Source: Bacteroidota bacterium
GTDB lineage: Bacteria; Bacteroidota; Bacteroidia; Bacteroidales; Prolixibacteraceae
Assembly (NCBI GenBank): GCA_023412195.1
Contig: JAEYNZ010000045.1
Coordinates: 1 to 64,000 of the forward strand
Direction: 5' to 3'
Length of the DNA: 64,000 nucleotides
Under the pieces are notes generated by a model. It was not told the DNA's origin. It worked only from the letters and a program-made list of their open reading frames with translations, and ran no database searches. The position numbers and the translations under genes are program-made. Position 1 is the first letter of the stretch; each line of letters opens with the position of its first letter. This document shows positions 1 through 9,281 of the stretch, piece after piece.

Positions 1-206
1 CAAAAGGGGGATTAAAAAGGATTTTGGGCAGTATTTGTATCAGAGACTTTTCTCTGTTTTTGCTTCCACAACCTGTTCATCAACTTCAAATATATTCTGA
101 ACTATATTTCTTGATTCAATCTCCCTCATTCCCCCTTTAAAAATAGCTTCAGCACTCTGTTGATGTGACAGAATTTTAAAGTGGGACGAGCCTGGAGGTT
201 GCTTTA
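1..206. repeat. Partial inverted-repeat (MITE-like) element, copy A
   Basis: The first 206 bases match the layout of the element at 28545-28867. An inner arm (AAAGGGGGATT, from base 3) is answered by its near-complement at 115-138 (TCATTCCCCCTTT). A second motif (GGGACGAGCC) lies at 183-206. The matching left outer arm would fall before base 1, so this copy is cut by the window edge. On the minus strand the core reads as a short open frame beginning K-G-G-M-R-x-I-E and rich in E, V and D, and the same pattern appears in copy B. No convincing start codon is present, so it is not called a gene. The rest of the gap up to base 333 holds nothing else recognised. Confidence 0.6.
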
Positions 207-333
207 AATCTGTTTGGAAAAGTTGTATATTTACTGCAAATATGGGGGTTACAGAATATTTTTATAATGTTTTGGATTTATTGAACTGCAGACAGAAGAA
301 TCTGCAGGAACAAACACTTCAACTGGAAATACA

Positions 334-2016
334 ATGGCACAGCAAGTTATTAGTCAGGAACAAAAGGAAAAACACGAAGCATTACATGGACTGCTGACGG
401 CCTGCCTTGATCTGGCAGAAAAATGTTCCGATGAAGAGGCTTCACAGATTTTAAGGGACAGGCTCTCCCATTTGCAATCGGCAGCACTGTTGGTTTTTGT
501 TGGTGAGGTTAAGTCGGGCAAGAGCAGCTTTGTGAATGCCCTCCTGGGTGAAGATGTTTGCGATGTAGCTCCTGATCCGTGCACTGCAGGCATACAGGAA
601 CTGGCTTATGGAGAGGAACGTACTGCACAGCCATTAGGTCAGGATTGGGAAAGATTAACTTTGCCGAAGGAAGTTTTAAAGGAAATTTCCATTGTTGACA
701 CACCGGGTACCAACTCAATTATACGCAATCACCAGGCGATTACCGAGAGATACATTCCCCGGAGCGACCTCGTAATTTTTGTTTTTCCGGCAAAGAACCC
801 CCATACCGGAACATCATGGGAGTTTTTATCGCTCATCCGCAAGGAATGGCACCGTAAAATGGTGTTTATCCTTCAGCAGTCCGATCTTGCTTCTCCGCGG
901 GAGCTTGAGATCAACCGTGAACGGGTTCAGCAGTATGCACGGGAAAGGAACGTTCAGAATCCGGTTGTATTTACAGTTTCTGCCAAACTCGAAATGGAAG
1001 GCCATCCTGATAGTGGATTTCCTGAATTCAGGCAGTTCTTAAGCAATGCTGTACAAACGGGTGAAGTATGGCAGATGAAAGTGAACGGAGCCCGTGACAC
1101 TGCGGCAAAGATTGCTGACAGAATTATGAAAATTTTGCAGGAAAACCTGCATGCGATAGAGGATGACAGGGCTTTTTATACCGGGTTGCTTGAAAAAGTA
1201 AAAAACCGGAGGGAAAAGGCAAATGCCCTGAGGCGGCTGGCTGTTGACAGCATGAGTATTTCATATAACAGGCTGGCAGGAAGGCTTGAGCAGGATTTTA
1301 CGGAAGGATTGCGAGCCGGCAATGTTATTCGCAGGTCTATCCCTTTTCTTCGGGATAAGGATGTTAAAACCTGGCTGAAGGATCTCCAGGAAAATTTTGA
1401 AGCATCGGCAAAAAAGGAGATTGAAACCGAATCTTCTAGGATTTCAAAAGATATTTCTGAAGAAATGATGAACATGTTTAGTGAACTGACTGAATCGATT
1501 GATTACAGGCACAAGTCAGTTTCAGGAAAATTCATGGTTATCAATCCGGACCGTGCTGACATCCTTGCCAGGTTGCAACAGCAGCTTGCTGATCTCAGGA
1601 TTTCAGACATTGCAGATCATAAAGGAATAGAAGGCACAGATGTTGGCCGCCTTTCGCTGGCAGGTGGAGGAATTACAGCTGTCGGGGCTGTTATTGCAAT
1701 TGCTTCGAACCTGATGGTCTTTGATATTACAGGCGGAATACTTGCGGTTACAGGTGCCGCACTGATTGCGGTAACGCTTACATGGAAAAGATCGGGGATC
1801 CTGCGCGATTTTTCAGGAAAAATGAGAAAATCGAAAGAGGAGTTTCGTCACAGGCTCGATACAGAAATAAGCCGTATGTTCGACAAACTCTTCCTCGAGA
1901 TTGAGCACAGGCTCAATGAACCTTTAGCCCTGATTCATGAAAAAAGGGCACAGCTCATGCCCCTGATAAAGCAGGCTGAGCAGGTTCAACGGCAGGCAAT
2001 GGATTTAACCAAATAA
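334..2016 (+). CDS. Dynamin-like GTPase, membrane-associated
   Basis: A 560-residue bacterial dynamin-like protein. The GTPase domain is N-terminal: P-loop GEVKSGKSS at residues 57-65, a likely switch threonine near 85, and VDTPG at 121-125. The usual N/TKxD specificity motif appears as QQSD around 181-184, so it is degenerate. A long helical region follows, then a hydrophobic pair of segments at about 440-487 rich in G, A, V and I, and a basic, helical C-terminus. In this family the hydrophobic paddle inserts into the inner membrane, and GTP hydrolysis drives remodelling or repair after stress. It stands alone: repeat DNA lies upstream and the next gene converges on it. Its membrane role is inferred from the family. 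Confidence 0.82.
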   Translation: MAQQVISQEQKEKHEALHGLLTACLDLAEKCSDEEASQILRDRLSHLQSAALLVFVGEVKSGKSSFVNALLGEDVCDVAPDPCTAGIQELAYGEERTAQPLGQDWERLTLPKEVLKEISIVDTPGTNSIIRNHQAITERYIPRSDLVIFVFPAKNPHTGTSWEFLSLIRKEWHRKMVFILQQSDLASPRELEINRERVQQYARERNVQNPVVFTVSAKLEMEGHPDSGFPEFRQFLSNAVQTGEVWQMKVNGARDTAAKIADRIMKILQENLHAIEDDRAFYTGLLEKVKNRREKANALRRLAVDSMSISYNRLAGRLEQDFTEGLRAGNVIRRSIPFLRDKDVKTWLKDLQENFEASAKKEIETESSRISKDISEEMMNMFSELTESIDYRHKSVSGKFMVINPDRADILARLQQQLADLRISDIADHKGIEGTDVGRLSLAGGGITAVGAVIAIASNLMVFDITGGILAVTGAALIAVTLTWKRSGILRDFSGKMRKSKEEFRHRLDTEISRMFDKLFLEIEHRLNEPLALIHEKRAQLMPLIKQAEQVQRQAMDLTK

Positions 2017-2063
2017 TATCTCGCATAATGAAGTTTACCGGCACCAGATAGCTGCTTTACATC

Positions 2064-4118
2064 TCAGCATCTGCGGTTGCCGTCAATTTCATCGAAGTAC
2101 ACTTCGTGAATGGTATCATCCTTCAGGGTAATTCTTGCCCCCAGGGTTGAAAATGCAGGTGTTACATCCATGATTTCAATATGCCTCACCGGTGAAAGCT
2201 CATCATCAGTCCACTCCGAATCGTCTGTTTTATGCAGCATGACTGTAATCATAAGCTCCATAGCAGGATTTTTTGACAGTCTCTTCTTATGTGCGTAAAT
2301 TACAGTGCTTTCCTGAGCCTCAGCATTTCGATTTTCATGAACCATGCTATCAACGTCATCCCATCCTGAATACGAAATCAGAGCAACCCTGCGTCCTCTG
2401 ATTGCCGCTGTGATCACTTTTTTGTCACCCTCCGAAAAATTATTGACAACAGCCTTTTGCCCGTTTATGTGTGGCAACCCGAAATGCCCCAGAGTAAGTT
2501 CATGCTCAAATGCAAGCCGGGTGCGGTCGACCCTTAGAACGCCACCAGGTATGATAATATCGGCTAAATCGATGATGTACCCTACCCCATTATTGGGTGG
2601 TTTTCTCATGATAGCCTGACGGTATAGGATGCCATTTTTTACCCCGTTGTAGACCATGTTTTGCGAAATTGAATATGCTTTCCGGGTTTCGGAACTGTTA
2701 TCAACAGTTATCCCCGTTAGGTAGAAATTGATGTCATCACCTCTCACATCCCTTGGATCGAGGCTTCTGAAGCTGTATTCCATAGAGGTCCCTCCGGCCG
2801 GATTGTGATCTTCCCATGGAAAATGAGTATTGAAAATCAGTTTTGAATAGTTTGGATCATCATAATATACCTTGCCGGGGATGATTTCGGAAGTGCCTGT
2901 TTTACCATGATTAACAAGAACAAGCCCCGGGTTGTCGAGGACAGTAACTTTTGATCTAAAATTTAAATCCTGCCAGAAGCCTTCATTCTCCCTGGCAGTC
3001 CAGAATGGTGAATCCTCAGGGAGTGCCAGGCAAATAAACGGCAGGAACATCAAAAACGGACTTGCAGGACAGCTGTAGCTTTGCACCATGTATTCCTTTG
3101 TACCGTAGAAACCAAGGCTGGGTATATCGTTATGAAAGAACTCTTCCCTGGTAACAAATTGAAGCAGTGAACCGGAGCAAAGCCTTCGTGCAAAACCGGC
3201 ATCGATGAGCGGCTCCTCCTTCAGCATAAATGCGACGGGAAATGCGCCGGATACCCATGTCCGGTAGCAAATGCTGCGCGACCACATATTGATATATCCG
3301 TCGCGGCCAAAGAACCCGGTTATGGATTCCATCAGCTTTGTAGCAGAGCGTTCTATGATTTCAGCAATTTCAGGATAATATTCATCTCCGAACGTGCGGT
3401 TCCAGATGGTGGTGTAAACAATGAAAAGACTTATGGAATAATAATTATATGTTTGTTCGAGGTACCAGCCGTTTCCTGAATGATAGGAGGCAACCCAGAG
3501 CAGATGGCTCTTTAACAGTTCATCATCGATGCTGTAACCATACTTTTTAAGAAAAGAAAGGGTGATGATGTTAAAGATCCTCCAGTTATTCTGGGTTGTA
3601 CGATGATGTGCCCATTTTGAAATGGTAACAACCATCTCCTCTTTTTGCTGATCGGTATAACAGCTCCAAAGGGTGTCGGGCATTAGCAACAGGGTTTTAA
3701 AGAGCCCTCCGAACTCACAGGTAAACTGGTATGTGGAATCAGGTAATTCTTCGGGAAGAGGCAGGGAATTTGGGTGCCCCGGAGTAAGCGAATGATATAA
3801 ATGAAGCGCATAGTAATCCTTTAGTTTGATCCCTTTAATTTCAACTTCAGGATCGATGTGGATCAGGGGTCCGGCCAGGGTAAAAGTGCGTTCGAGTGCC
3901 TCAAATTCCAGGGAACGGTACCGCCATGCCGGATGACCGGGCTGTGGATAGGTTTTTCCCGGTACAGCAGGAAATGTAAGATGATCATTCATGGAGCCGA
4001 CATGTGTAAATGCCCTTTCAAGCAGATATTTTGCCATTTCAATATAATGATGCCGTGTCATTCCTGTCAGTGGGCTCAGACCGAAATCGGGGTTAAAGAC
4101 TTCGAACGCTTTTTTCAT
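2064..4118 (-). CDS. DUF2264 domain protein
   Basis: A 684-residue protein with the DUF2264 pattern. Residues 1-370 are rich in aromatic, Trp and His-containing helices of the kind seen in (alpha/alpha)6-barrel carbohydrate enzymes, with motifs such as NNWRIFN and GNGWYLEQTYNYYS. The C-terminal half is predicted beta-rich. No signal peptide is visible, so it is probably cytoplasmic. DUF2264 proteins commonly sit near polysaccharide-degradation genes and are suspected lyases or hydrolases, but no activity can be assigned here. The ATG at 4118 (MKKAFEV) was preferred to the ATG at 4148, because the ten extra residues are poor in conserved character. The gene converges on the dynamin gene, 47 bases away. 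Confidence 0.75.
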   Translation of the reverse strand: MKKAFEVFNPDFGLSPLTGMTRHHYIEMAKYLLERAFTHVGSMNDHLTFPAVPGKTYPQPGHPAWRYRSLEFEALERTFTLAGPLIHIDPEVEIKGIKLKDYYALHLYHSLTPGHPNSLPLPEELPDSTYQFTCEFGGLFKTLLLMPDTLWSCYTDQQKEEMVVTISKWAHHRTTQNNWRIFNIITLSFLKKYGYSIDDELLKSHLLWVASYHSGNGWYLEQTYNYYSISLFIVYTTIWNRTFGDEYYPEIAEIIERSATKLMESITGFFGRDGYINMWSRSICYRTWVSGAFPVAFMLKEEPLIDAGFARRLCSGSLLQFVTREEFFHNDIPSLGFYGTKEYMVQSYSCPASPFLMFLPFICLALPEDSPFWTARENEGFWQDLNFRSKVTVLDNPGLVLVNHGKTGTSEIIPGKVYYDDPNYSKLIFNTHFPWEDHNPAGGTSMEYSFRSLDPRDVRGDDINFYLTGITVDNSSETRKAYSISQNMVYNGVKNGILYRQAIMRKPPNNGVGYIIDLADIIIPGGVLRVDRTRLAFEHELTLGHFGLPHINGQKAVVNNFSEGDKKVITAAIRGRRVALISYSGWDDVDSMVHENRNAEAQESTVIYAHKKRLSKNPAMELMITVMLHKTDDSEWTDDELSPVRHIEIMDVTPAFSTLGARITLKDDTIHEVYFDEIDGNRRC

Positions 4119-4148
4119 ATTTCCTTCTTTTTTTACTTGTAACAGCAA

Positions 4149-4398
4149 AGATCATGATTGTAACATGACAAACCTGTACGGATATTAGCAGGTACATGTA
4201 TTATTTTAGCCTTTTGCTTTTTTTCCTGAGGGTGTATATTATCCCGGGAATGCAGGGTTTAAAGTCAAACTTTCAGAAACAGAAATTTCCCGGTAATGAG
4301 TATAATAGTCATCTGAAAAATAATATTATAATCGATCTACCGGATGCTGAAATACGACCCTCTAAATCCCAACCAAAGGGAATTCAGGGCAGTGCAAG
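4149..4398. other. Intergenic stretch after GH10 fragment
   Basis: About 250 bases between the broken xylanase gene and the DUF2264 gene start. It contains no recognisable gene. A 68-codon plus-strand frame (4196-4402) has a hydrophobic start but a low-complexity, unfamiliar sequence, and it runs against the surrounding genes. This is the most likely site of the deletion that removed the rest of the xylanase gene. Confidence 0.4.
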
Positions 4399-4884
4399 TT
4401 AGGCAGGATTCTGCCAGAGAGCGTTATCCATTCGTTTAGTTAAAACCTCCTTGCTCACCCTGCTTTCTCCGTTTTTAAATAAGTCGTGCGGAATCTTACT
4501 ATGCCAGACCAGCACATGCCCAAGCATGTGCATTCCATGTTTTGCTCCAAAATCAACAAACTGATCCGGCATTTCAAACGGCCATTCATCCTCATTTGGA
4601 TGAACAACGCCCCACTTCAGGGCATTTTCATTTGTTATGGAATTGAATTCACGGGCAACCAGTTCAAGCATTCCCTGGTCATTGTTTTTAAATGTACCTG
4701 TACTGATGGCTGCACCAATATTAAAATCATCTTTAAAATAATCCTTCAGTCCTGTATTTTCAATGGCAGCAGCAAAAGCTTTAACCTTTAAAAGAGACAG
4801 TCCTGCGAGTGAAAGAGAGGCATTACGAACGAAATTCCTCCGGCTGATAGAATAAGGAGAATGAACCACAGGTTTTGATTTCAT
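4399..4884 (-). pseudogene. Truncated GH10 endo-1,4-beta-xylanase, N-terminal fragment
   Basis: This 161-residue frame is the first part of a GH10 xylanase. It has a twin-arginine-like leader (SRRNFVRNASLSLAGLSLL) and the typical early GH10 strands, TNENALKWGVVHP and GHVLVWHSKIP. It stops shortly after the LTKRM helix. GH10 catalytic domains run to about 320-350 residues, and both catalytic glutamates lie beyond this break, so no xylanase activity is expected. After the stop, the 250 bases to the next gene show no GH10 continuation in any frame. This points to deletion or replacement of the 3' part rather than a single frameshift. Identification as GH10 is firm; the cause of the truncation is inference. 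Confidence 0.8.
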
Positions 4885-4898
4885 AGCAGAATAATCTA

Positions 4899-5639
4899 TT
4901 AAACCAACTCAAAGATTTGCGATTTCATCAAATCAAATAGATATACATGCTGAAAACGTGATTCAAAATGATGGTTGTGCAACTTGTTCGGAAGGTTGAA
5001 GTTTTTAACACCCCGCAGCCTGTCGGTAAAAATAAGGAGCCAGTAATAATTCAGCTTCTGTTTCTGGTACAGACGCAATTTTTCTTCTTTTTTAAGAATC
5101 GACTGTAACAGATCATCCACAACATTATCGGATACTCCGAGCCGGTTGGCTCTTTCCCATACAGAAGTAAGAAGTGCAGGATGATTAACAACCAGTACGT
5201 CATCTATTCCTTTTGGAAGGCGGGAGGCAGGAATATTGAATCTGAAGAACGAATGGTGATGTTTCAATGAAGCTTCCCTGCGGATGGCATTTGCCATATG
5301 CACGGCAGTTATTAATTCCGATTCTGCCCGCAGGTTATGATTACCTGAGAAAAGGAATTTGACAAACATCCGGTGAGGCAGATCTTTCTCAACCAATTCC
5401 TGAACTGTAGCAACCAGACGGTCGTAAAGCAGGTTTTCATTCTGGAATGCAGTATCGGGATAAACATGGTTTGCAGAATGGAGCCTTGTGAGTTCAATGC
5501 CCAACTGGTGCCTGTTTCTCAAAGTTATAATGAAATCGGGTGATTCACTGGCAGTCAACTCCCCTTTGGGAAAATCAGAAAAACTTTCTCTGAAATAGTG
5601 GACCAGTAGGATCTCCAATTGTTTCTTATCAACCTGCAT
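4899..5639 (-). CDS. Conserved hypothetical protein, possible PD-(D/E)XK nuclease fold
   Basis: A 246-residue soluble protein, not recognised by name. Residues 29-55 read SPDFII, a short basic turn, then LGIELTRL. This is the spacing of a PD...ExT core of the PD-(D/E)XK nuclease fold (PD at the end of one strand, E-x-T on the next). The remainder is helical, with a cluster of Lys/Leu around 190-200. No signal peptide, membrane segment or partner methylase is seen. It sits alone between the GH10 fragment (14 bases away) and the debranching enzyme gene. The nuclease fold is an inference from one motif and needs a profile comparison. Confidence 0.5.
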   Translation of the reverse strand: MQVDKKQLEILLVHYFRESFSDFPKGELTASESPDFIITLRNRHQLGIELTRLHSANHVYPDTAFQNENLLYDRLVATVQELVEKDLPHRMFVKFLFSGNHNLRAESELITAVHMANAIRREASLKHHHSFFRFNIPASRLPKGIDDVLVVNHPALLTSVWERANRLGVSDNVVDDLLQSILKKEEKLRLYQKQKLNYYWLLIFTDRLRGVKNFNLPNKLHNHHFESRFQHVYLFDLMKSQIFELV

Positions 5640-5707
5640 GCAAAATCAGTTTCCCGAAAATAATAAAGATCGGGATGAAATACAAGGTTAACTGAAACCG
5701 GAAGGTT

Positions 5708-7882
5708 TTAATAAAAAACTTCAATCTTAACCGGGACATTTTTGTTCTTCAGTGTGACACTAACGTTTGAGCCTGTTCGGACCAGTTCAAGATTTAACTG
5801 AAGATTTTTAAACTTCAGGTTTTTTATTGTAATAGAATCAAGATAACCCGGCAAGGTTGGCCTGTAAAACCGTACCAGATTTTCATTCTCAACTATTTCC
5901 ATTCCCAGAAGTGACTGCAGCAGCATAAATACAGAGGCAACCGACCAGGCTTGTGGAGAACATGCTACGGGGTAGCTTGTATATGCTTCTCCCTTCCTTC
6001 TTTTAAACCCACAATATAATTCCGGTAAACGCTGTCCTTCTGAAAAAAGGCTTGCATCAAAAAGAGCAGTAGTAATCCGGATAATTTCTTCCTTTAATCC
6101 ATACCTGGCAAAACCGTAAGCTATCATTGCATTATCATGGGGCCATATCGATCCATTGTGATATGACATTGGATTGTACCGGGTTTCTTTCGTGCTTAGG
6201 GTACGAATGCCCCATCCTGAGAACATATCTTCAGCCATCAGGGTATCGGCAACCATTTTGGCCTGTTCCTGTGTTGCGATTCCTGAAAACAAACAATGGC
6301 CTGCATTGGAAGATATCACCCTGCATGGATTGCCATCTCCTGCCAGGGCAAGATAAAAAGTTGATTTCCTTTTTGACCAGAATTCTTCCCTGAATTTTTG
6401 CTGCAGCTTTTCAGCCCGGGCAACAAGATGACCGGCCTTATCATGTTTCCCAAGAGCACGGGCAAGAACAGAAGCCTTCAGCCATGCATCGTATACATAT
6501 CCCTGAACTTCGCAAAGGGCAATCGGAAGTTCTGAAATCCGGCCATCCTCATACATAATGGAATCATATGAATCTTTCCAACCCTGATTGAAAAGCCCTG
6601 ATTCTTCTTTCCGTTCGTACTCCACAAACAGATCACCGTTGATATCACCGTATTGATCTATCCATTCCAGGGCACGTTCAATATTAGGCCATATGGATTC
6701 TATGGTTTCCATGTCACTTGTCCGGATAAAATAGGCACCTGCCAGCACAATAAAAAGCGGAGTGGCGTCAATGGTGCCATAATATTGTTTAAAGGGAATT
6801 TCATTCAGACCTGCCATTTCCCCTTCACGCGTCTCATGTAGGATTTTTCCGGGTTCTGAATCCCTGAATGGATCAACTTCAGTTGCCTGTGTTGCCGCAA
6901 GATATTTCAGAACACCCTTCGACACTTCAGGACTTACCCAAAGACACTCAAAGGCTGTAATAATGCCATCGCGGCCAAAAGGTGTGGCATACCATGGTAT
7001 ACCAGCAAAGGGATAGGGTCCGTGTTCCGTTTCTGTCACCATGGTAATGAGGTCGGTGCGTGACCTGTTGATCCAGTGGTTAAACTGCTCATTTGATGTA
7101 GTGATCTCGCAGGTAGTCTCATCAACATATTCTAAAAATCTTTTATGATTCTTTTCAACCCGGTGAAAATTTAAAACTTTTGGCTTGGGTTTTCCTTCCA
7201 GTGCATAAGTGATTGTGGGGGTAATAATAAAATTCTGTCCTGGTTTGAGTTTTATTTGGTATTCAACCCGGTTTTCTTCAATCACTTCAGGTTCAGGATT
7301 AAAGTATAAATTTGTATTTCTTTCCCTGCCATCGACTCCAATATATGAAAGGTACAGTGCATTTTTTTCTGTCCTGACAGGAAGACGGATTCCTTTTTTT
7401 ATCCGTTCCATTCCCCTGACTTCAAATATATCATCGAAATCAGCATCAACTGTAAATTCAATATTGAATTCAACTTCTTCAAGACCGAAGTTATGAAAAT
7501 GGATCTGCTCATAATATCCTGATTGCCATATTACCTTCTTTCTCATTATGTGAATAAGATCTTTCTCCAGTTTCACCTTATTATTATACATAATGTCAGG
7601 ATTTGTAAGATCAGCAAGAAACATTTCATTTCTATCTCTTAGGTGTGAACTTAAAAATAAAGGCAGTGATCCTTCAATCTTTAGCTGGTACTCTGACAGA
7701 TACCTTGTACCGCCATGAAATATTCCCTGGGCGCTCTTCTTATTCTGTACGATATCACCATATTTATTGAAAATTGCAAAGGTATTATCGTGCTTCAGAA
7801 TGAAAGTTTTCTCTTCTGTAAGAGAAGAAGTTGCCACAACTGCAAACTGATCATTGTTTTGCATTTTTTCCATAAGCTTCAT
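5708..7882 (-). CDS. Amylo-alpha-1,6-glucosidase / glycogen-debranching-type enzyme
   Basis: A 724-residue protein with two parts. An N-terminal beta-rich domain (about residues 15-230) is of the debranching-enzyme N-terminal 'bis' type. An (alpha/alpha)6 glucosidase domain (about 270-690) contains the GRDGIITAFECLW and NGSIWPHDNAMIAYGFARYG signatures of the GDE C-terminal family. No signal peptide is present, so it should act in the cytoplasm on alpha-1,6 branches or a related alpha-glucoside. The start codon lies inside the 3' end of the upstream glycosyltransferase gene (up to 32 bases overlap; ATGs at 7882, 7873 and 7864 are possible), so the two are almost certainly co-translated. This pairing suggests one pathway that builds and trims an alpha-glucoside. 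The exact substrate is unknown. Confidence 0.8.
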   Translation of the reverse strand: MKLMEKMQNNDQFAVVATSSLTEEKTFILKHDNTFAIFNKYGDIVQNKKSAQGIFHGGTRYLSEYQLKIEGSLPLFLSSHLRDRNEMFLADLTNPDIMYNNKVKLEKDLIHIMRKKVIWQSGYYEQIHFHNFGLEEVEFNIEFTVDADFDDIFEVRGMERIKKGIRLPVRTEKNALYLSYIGVDGRERNTNLYFNPEPEVIEENRVEYQIKLKPGQNFIITPTITYALEGKPKPKVLNFHRVEKNHKRFLEYVDETTCEITTSNEQFNHWINRSRTDLITMVTETEHGPYPFAGIPWYATPFGRDGIITAFECLWVSPEVSKGVLKYLAATQATEVDPFRDSEPGKILHETREGEMAGLNEIPFKQYYGTIDATPLFIVLAGAYFIRTSDMETIESIWPNIERALEWIDQYGDINGDLFVEYERKEESGLFNQGWKDSYDSIMYEDGRISELPIALCEVQGYVYDAWLKASVLARALGKHDKAGHLVARAEKLQQKFREEFWSKRKSTFYLALAGDGNPCRVISSNAGHCLFSGIATQEQAKMVADTLMAEDMFSGWGIRTLSTKETRYNPMSYHNGSIWPHDNAMIAYGFARYGLKEEIIRITTALFDASLFSEGQRLPELYCGFKRRKGEAYTSYPVACSPQAWSVASVFMLLQSLLGMEIVENENLVRFYRPTLPGYLDSITIKNLKFKNLQLNLELVRTGSNVSVTLKNKNVPVKIEVFY

Positions 7883-8948
7883 ATACTTTGGGGTTTTGAA
7901 CTATATTAGAAAAGTTATTTTTACCTGATAATCTTAATGATTCATATATTGCCAGATAATCATTTACCATCCGGGCGGCAGAAAACCTGTTTTCAAAAGC
8001 TTCACGACATTTCTTCCGGCTCAAAGTCTGCAATTTCTTAACCGCTTCGACTGCTTCCTCCTGTGAATTCACAATAAATCCGGTTACTCCATCATCAACA
8101 ACTTCTGTTACGCTTCCATGCCCATAAGCAACAACTGGTGTGCCGCATGCCATAGCTTCAATCATGGCAAGCCCGAAAGGTTCGGGCCAGTCGATGGGAT
8201 ATATCAGACCAAGAGCATTTCCATATAGTTCCTGTTTACCAAGGTCATTCACTTCACCTACCATTTCAATCAATGGATGGTCGAGCAGGTGCTTGATTAC
8301 TTCCTCAAAATAATCCTTGTCTGCTTTATCAATTTTTGCTGCAATTTTTAAGGGTATTCCAGCTTTAACAGCAATATCAATAGCCCTGTCCACTCTTTTT
8401 TCCGGTGAAATTCTTCCAACGAAAACAAGATATTTTCCATCATCAGGTACAAGTTGATACAAATTGAGGGGCAAACCATGATAAACAGTTCCCTTCCAGT
8501 TTGCAAAAGGAATGGGCATCCGCTGTGAATTTGAAATAGAAATTACCGGTATTTTAAAGAACTCTTTATAAAGAGGTTGGAGTTCGGGTATATCAAGTCT
8601 GCCGTGAAGCGTTGTAATAAAATGCTGACTGTGCCTTTTAATTAAAGGGTACATCAGGTAGTCGATGTGATTATGGATAATATCAAACTGATAAGCCTGT
8701 TTTTCAATCATCTCCATCATGGTGAAATGTGGAGCCAGTTGATCTATACAATTTTTATCAAGCCTGAGAGACTGGCTGCTGCCGGGAATGAGTTTTGCAC
8801 TGGTAGCCGAGTCGCCACTTGCGAAAAGTGTTACATCATGACCTTGTGCCACCAGTTCTTCAGTTATATAGTGAACAACACGCTCAGTGCCGCCATAAAA
8901 TTTTGGTGGTACACTTTCGTATAGTGGGGAAATCTGTGCTATTTTCAT
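7851..8948 (-). CDS. Glycosyltransferase family 4
   Basis: A 365-residue GT-B fold glycosyltransferase. The N-terminal domain opens MKIAQISPLYESVPP and has the glycine-rich acceptor loop FYGGTERVVHY. The C-terminal domain carries the GT4 nucleotide-sugar signature EPFGLAMIEAMACGTPVVAY, with its E-x7-E pair. No signal or membrane segment is seen, so it acts in the cytoplasm. Start chosen at 8948 (MKIAQ, on the domain boundary) rather than 8966. It overlaps the downstream debranching-type enzyme gene, implying joint expression. Donor and acceptor cannot be read from the sequence; an alpha-glucan or compatible-solute glucoside is a reasonable guess. Confidence 0.82.
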   Translation of the reverse strand: MKIAQISPLYESVPPKFYGGTERVVHYITEELVAQGHDVTLFASGDSATSAKLIPGSSQSLRLDKNCIDQLAPHFTMMEMIEKQAYQFDIIHNHIDYLMYPLIKRHSQHFITTLHGRLDIPELQPLYKEFFKIPVISISNSQRMPIPFANWKGTVYHGLPLNLYQLVPDDGKYLVFVGRISPEKRVDRAIDIAVKAGIPLKIAAKIDKADKDYFEEVIKHLLDHPLIEMVGEVNDLGKQELYGNALGLIYPIDWPEPFGLAMIEAMACGTPVVAYGHGSVTEVVDDGVTGFIVNSQEEAVEAVKKLQTLSRKKCREAFENRFSAARMVNDYLAIYESLRLSGKNNFSNIVQNPKVYEAYGKNAKQ

Positions 8949-9281
8949 TTTATAGAAATTATACATATAATTAAATATCTCTTCTGGTTTAGCCAGACTT
9001 CAGATGCAGGTTCATGAAAAAAAACCATCACCTTTTTTACACACACAGTTTTCTGCCAGAGAAATATTTATACCAAAAGACAAAAGATTGATTGATAAGA
9101 GCATTCTATGGAAGGAATGTAGAAAAATTCCACGAACGGCTGTTTCATTCCTCAGCCTCATTAGAAGAAGAGAATGAAAATCCCGGAACAAAACTTACCT
9201 TGAACTTAACAACCAGAGGTTAAATTCCAATTGTTGAAGGTTCCACTGAAAAAGCAGTAAAGAAATTCAGTACGGTGTATT
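8949..9281. other. Intergenic region between GT4 gene and histidine kinase gene
   Basis: A 333-base AT-rich gap. It holds the 3' flank of the kinase gene and presumably the promoter of the GT4-debranching pair. No gene, RNA, clear terminator hairpin or perfect TTTG-N19-TAnnTTTG promoter was found. Confidence 0.4.

Noticed and set aside
4196..4402. 68-codon plus-strand frame with a hydrophobic start
   Set aside because: Low complexity, no family resemblance, and located in the scar left by the truncated xylanase.
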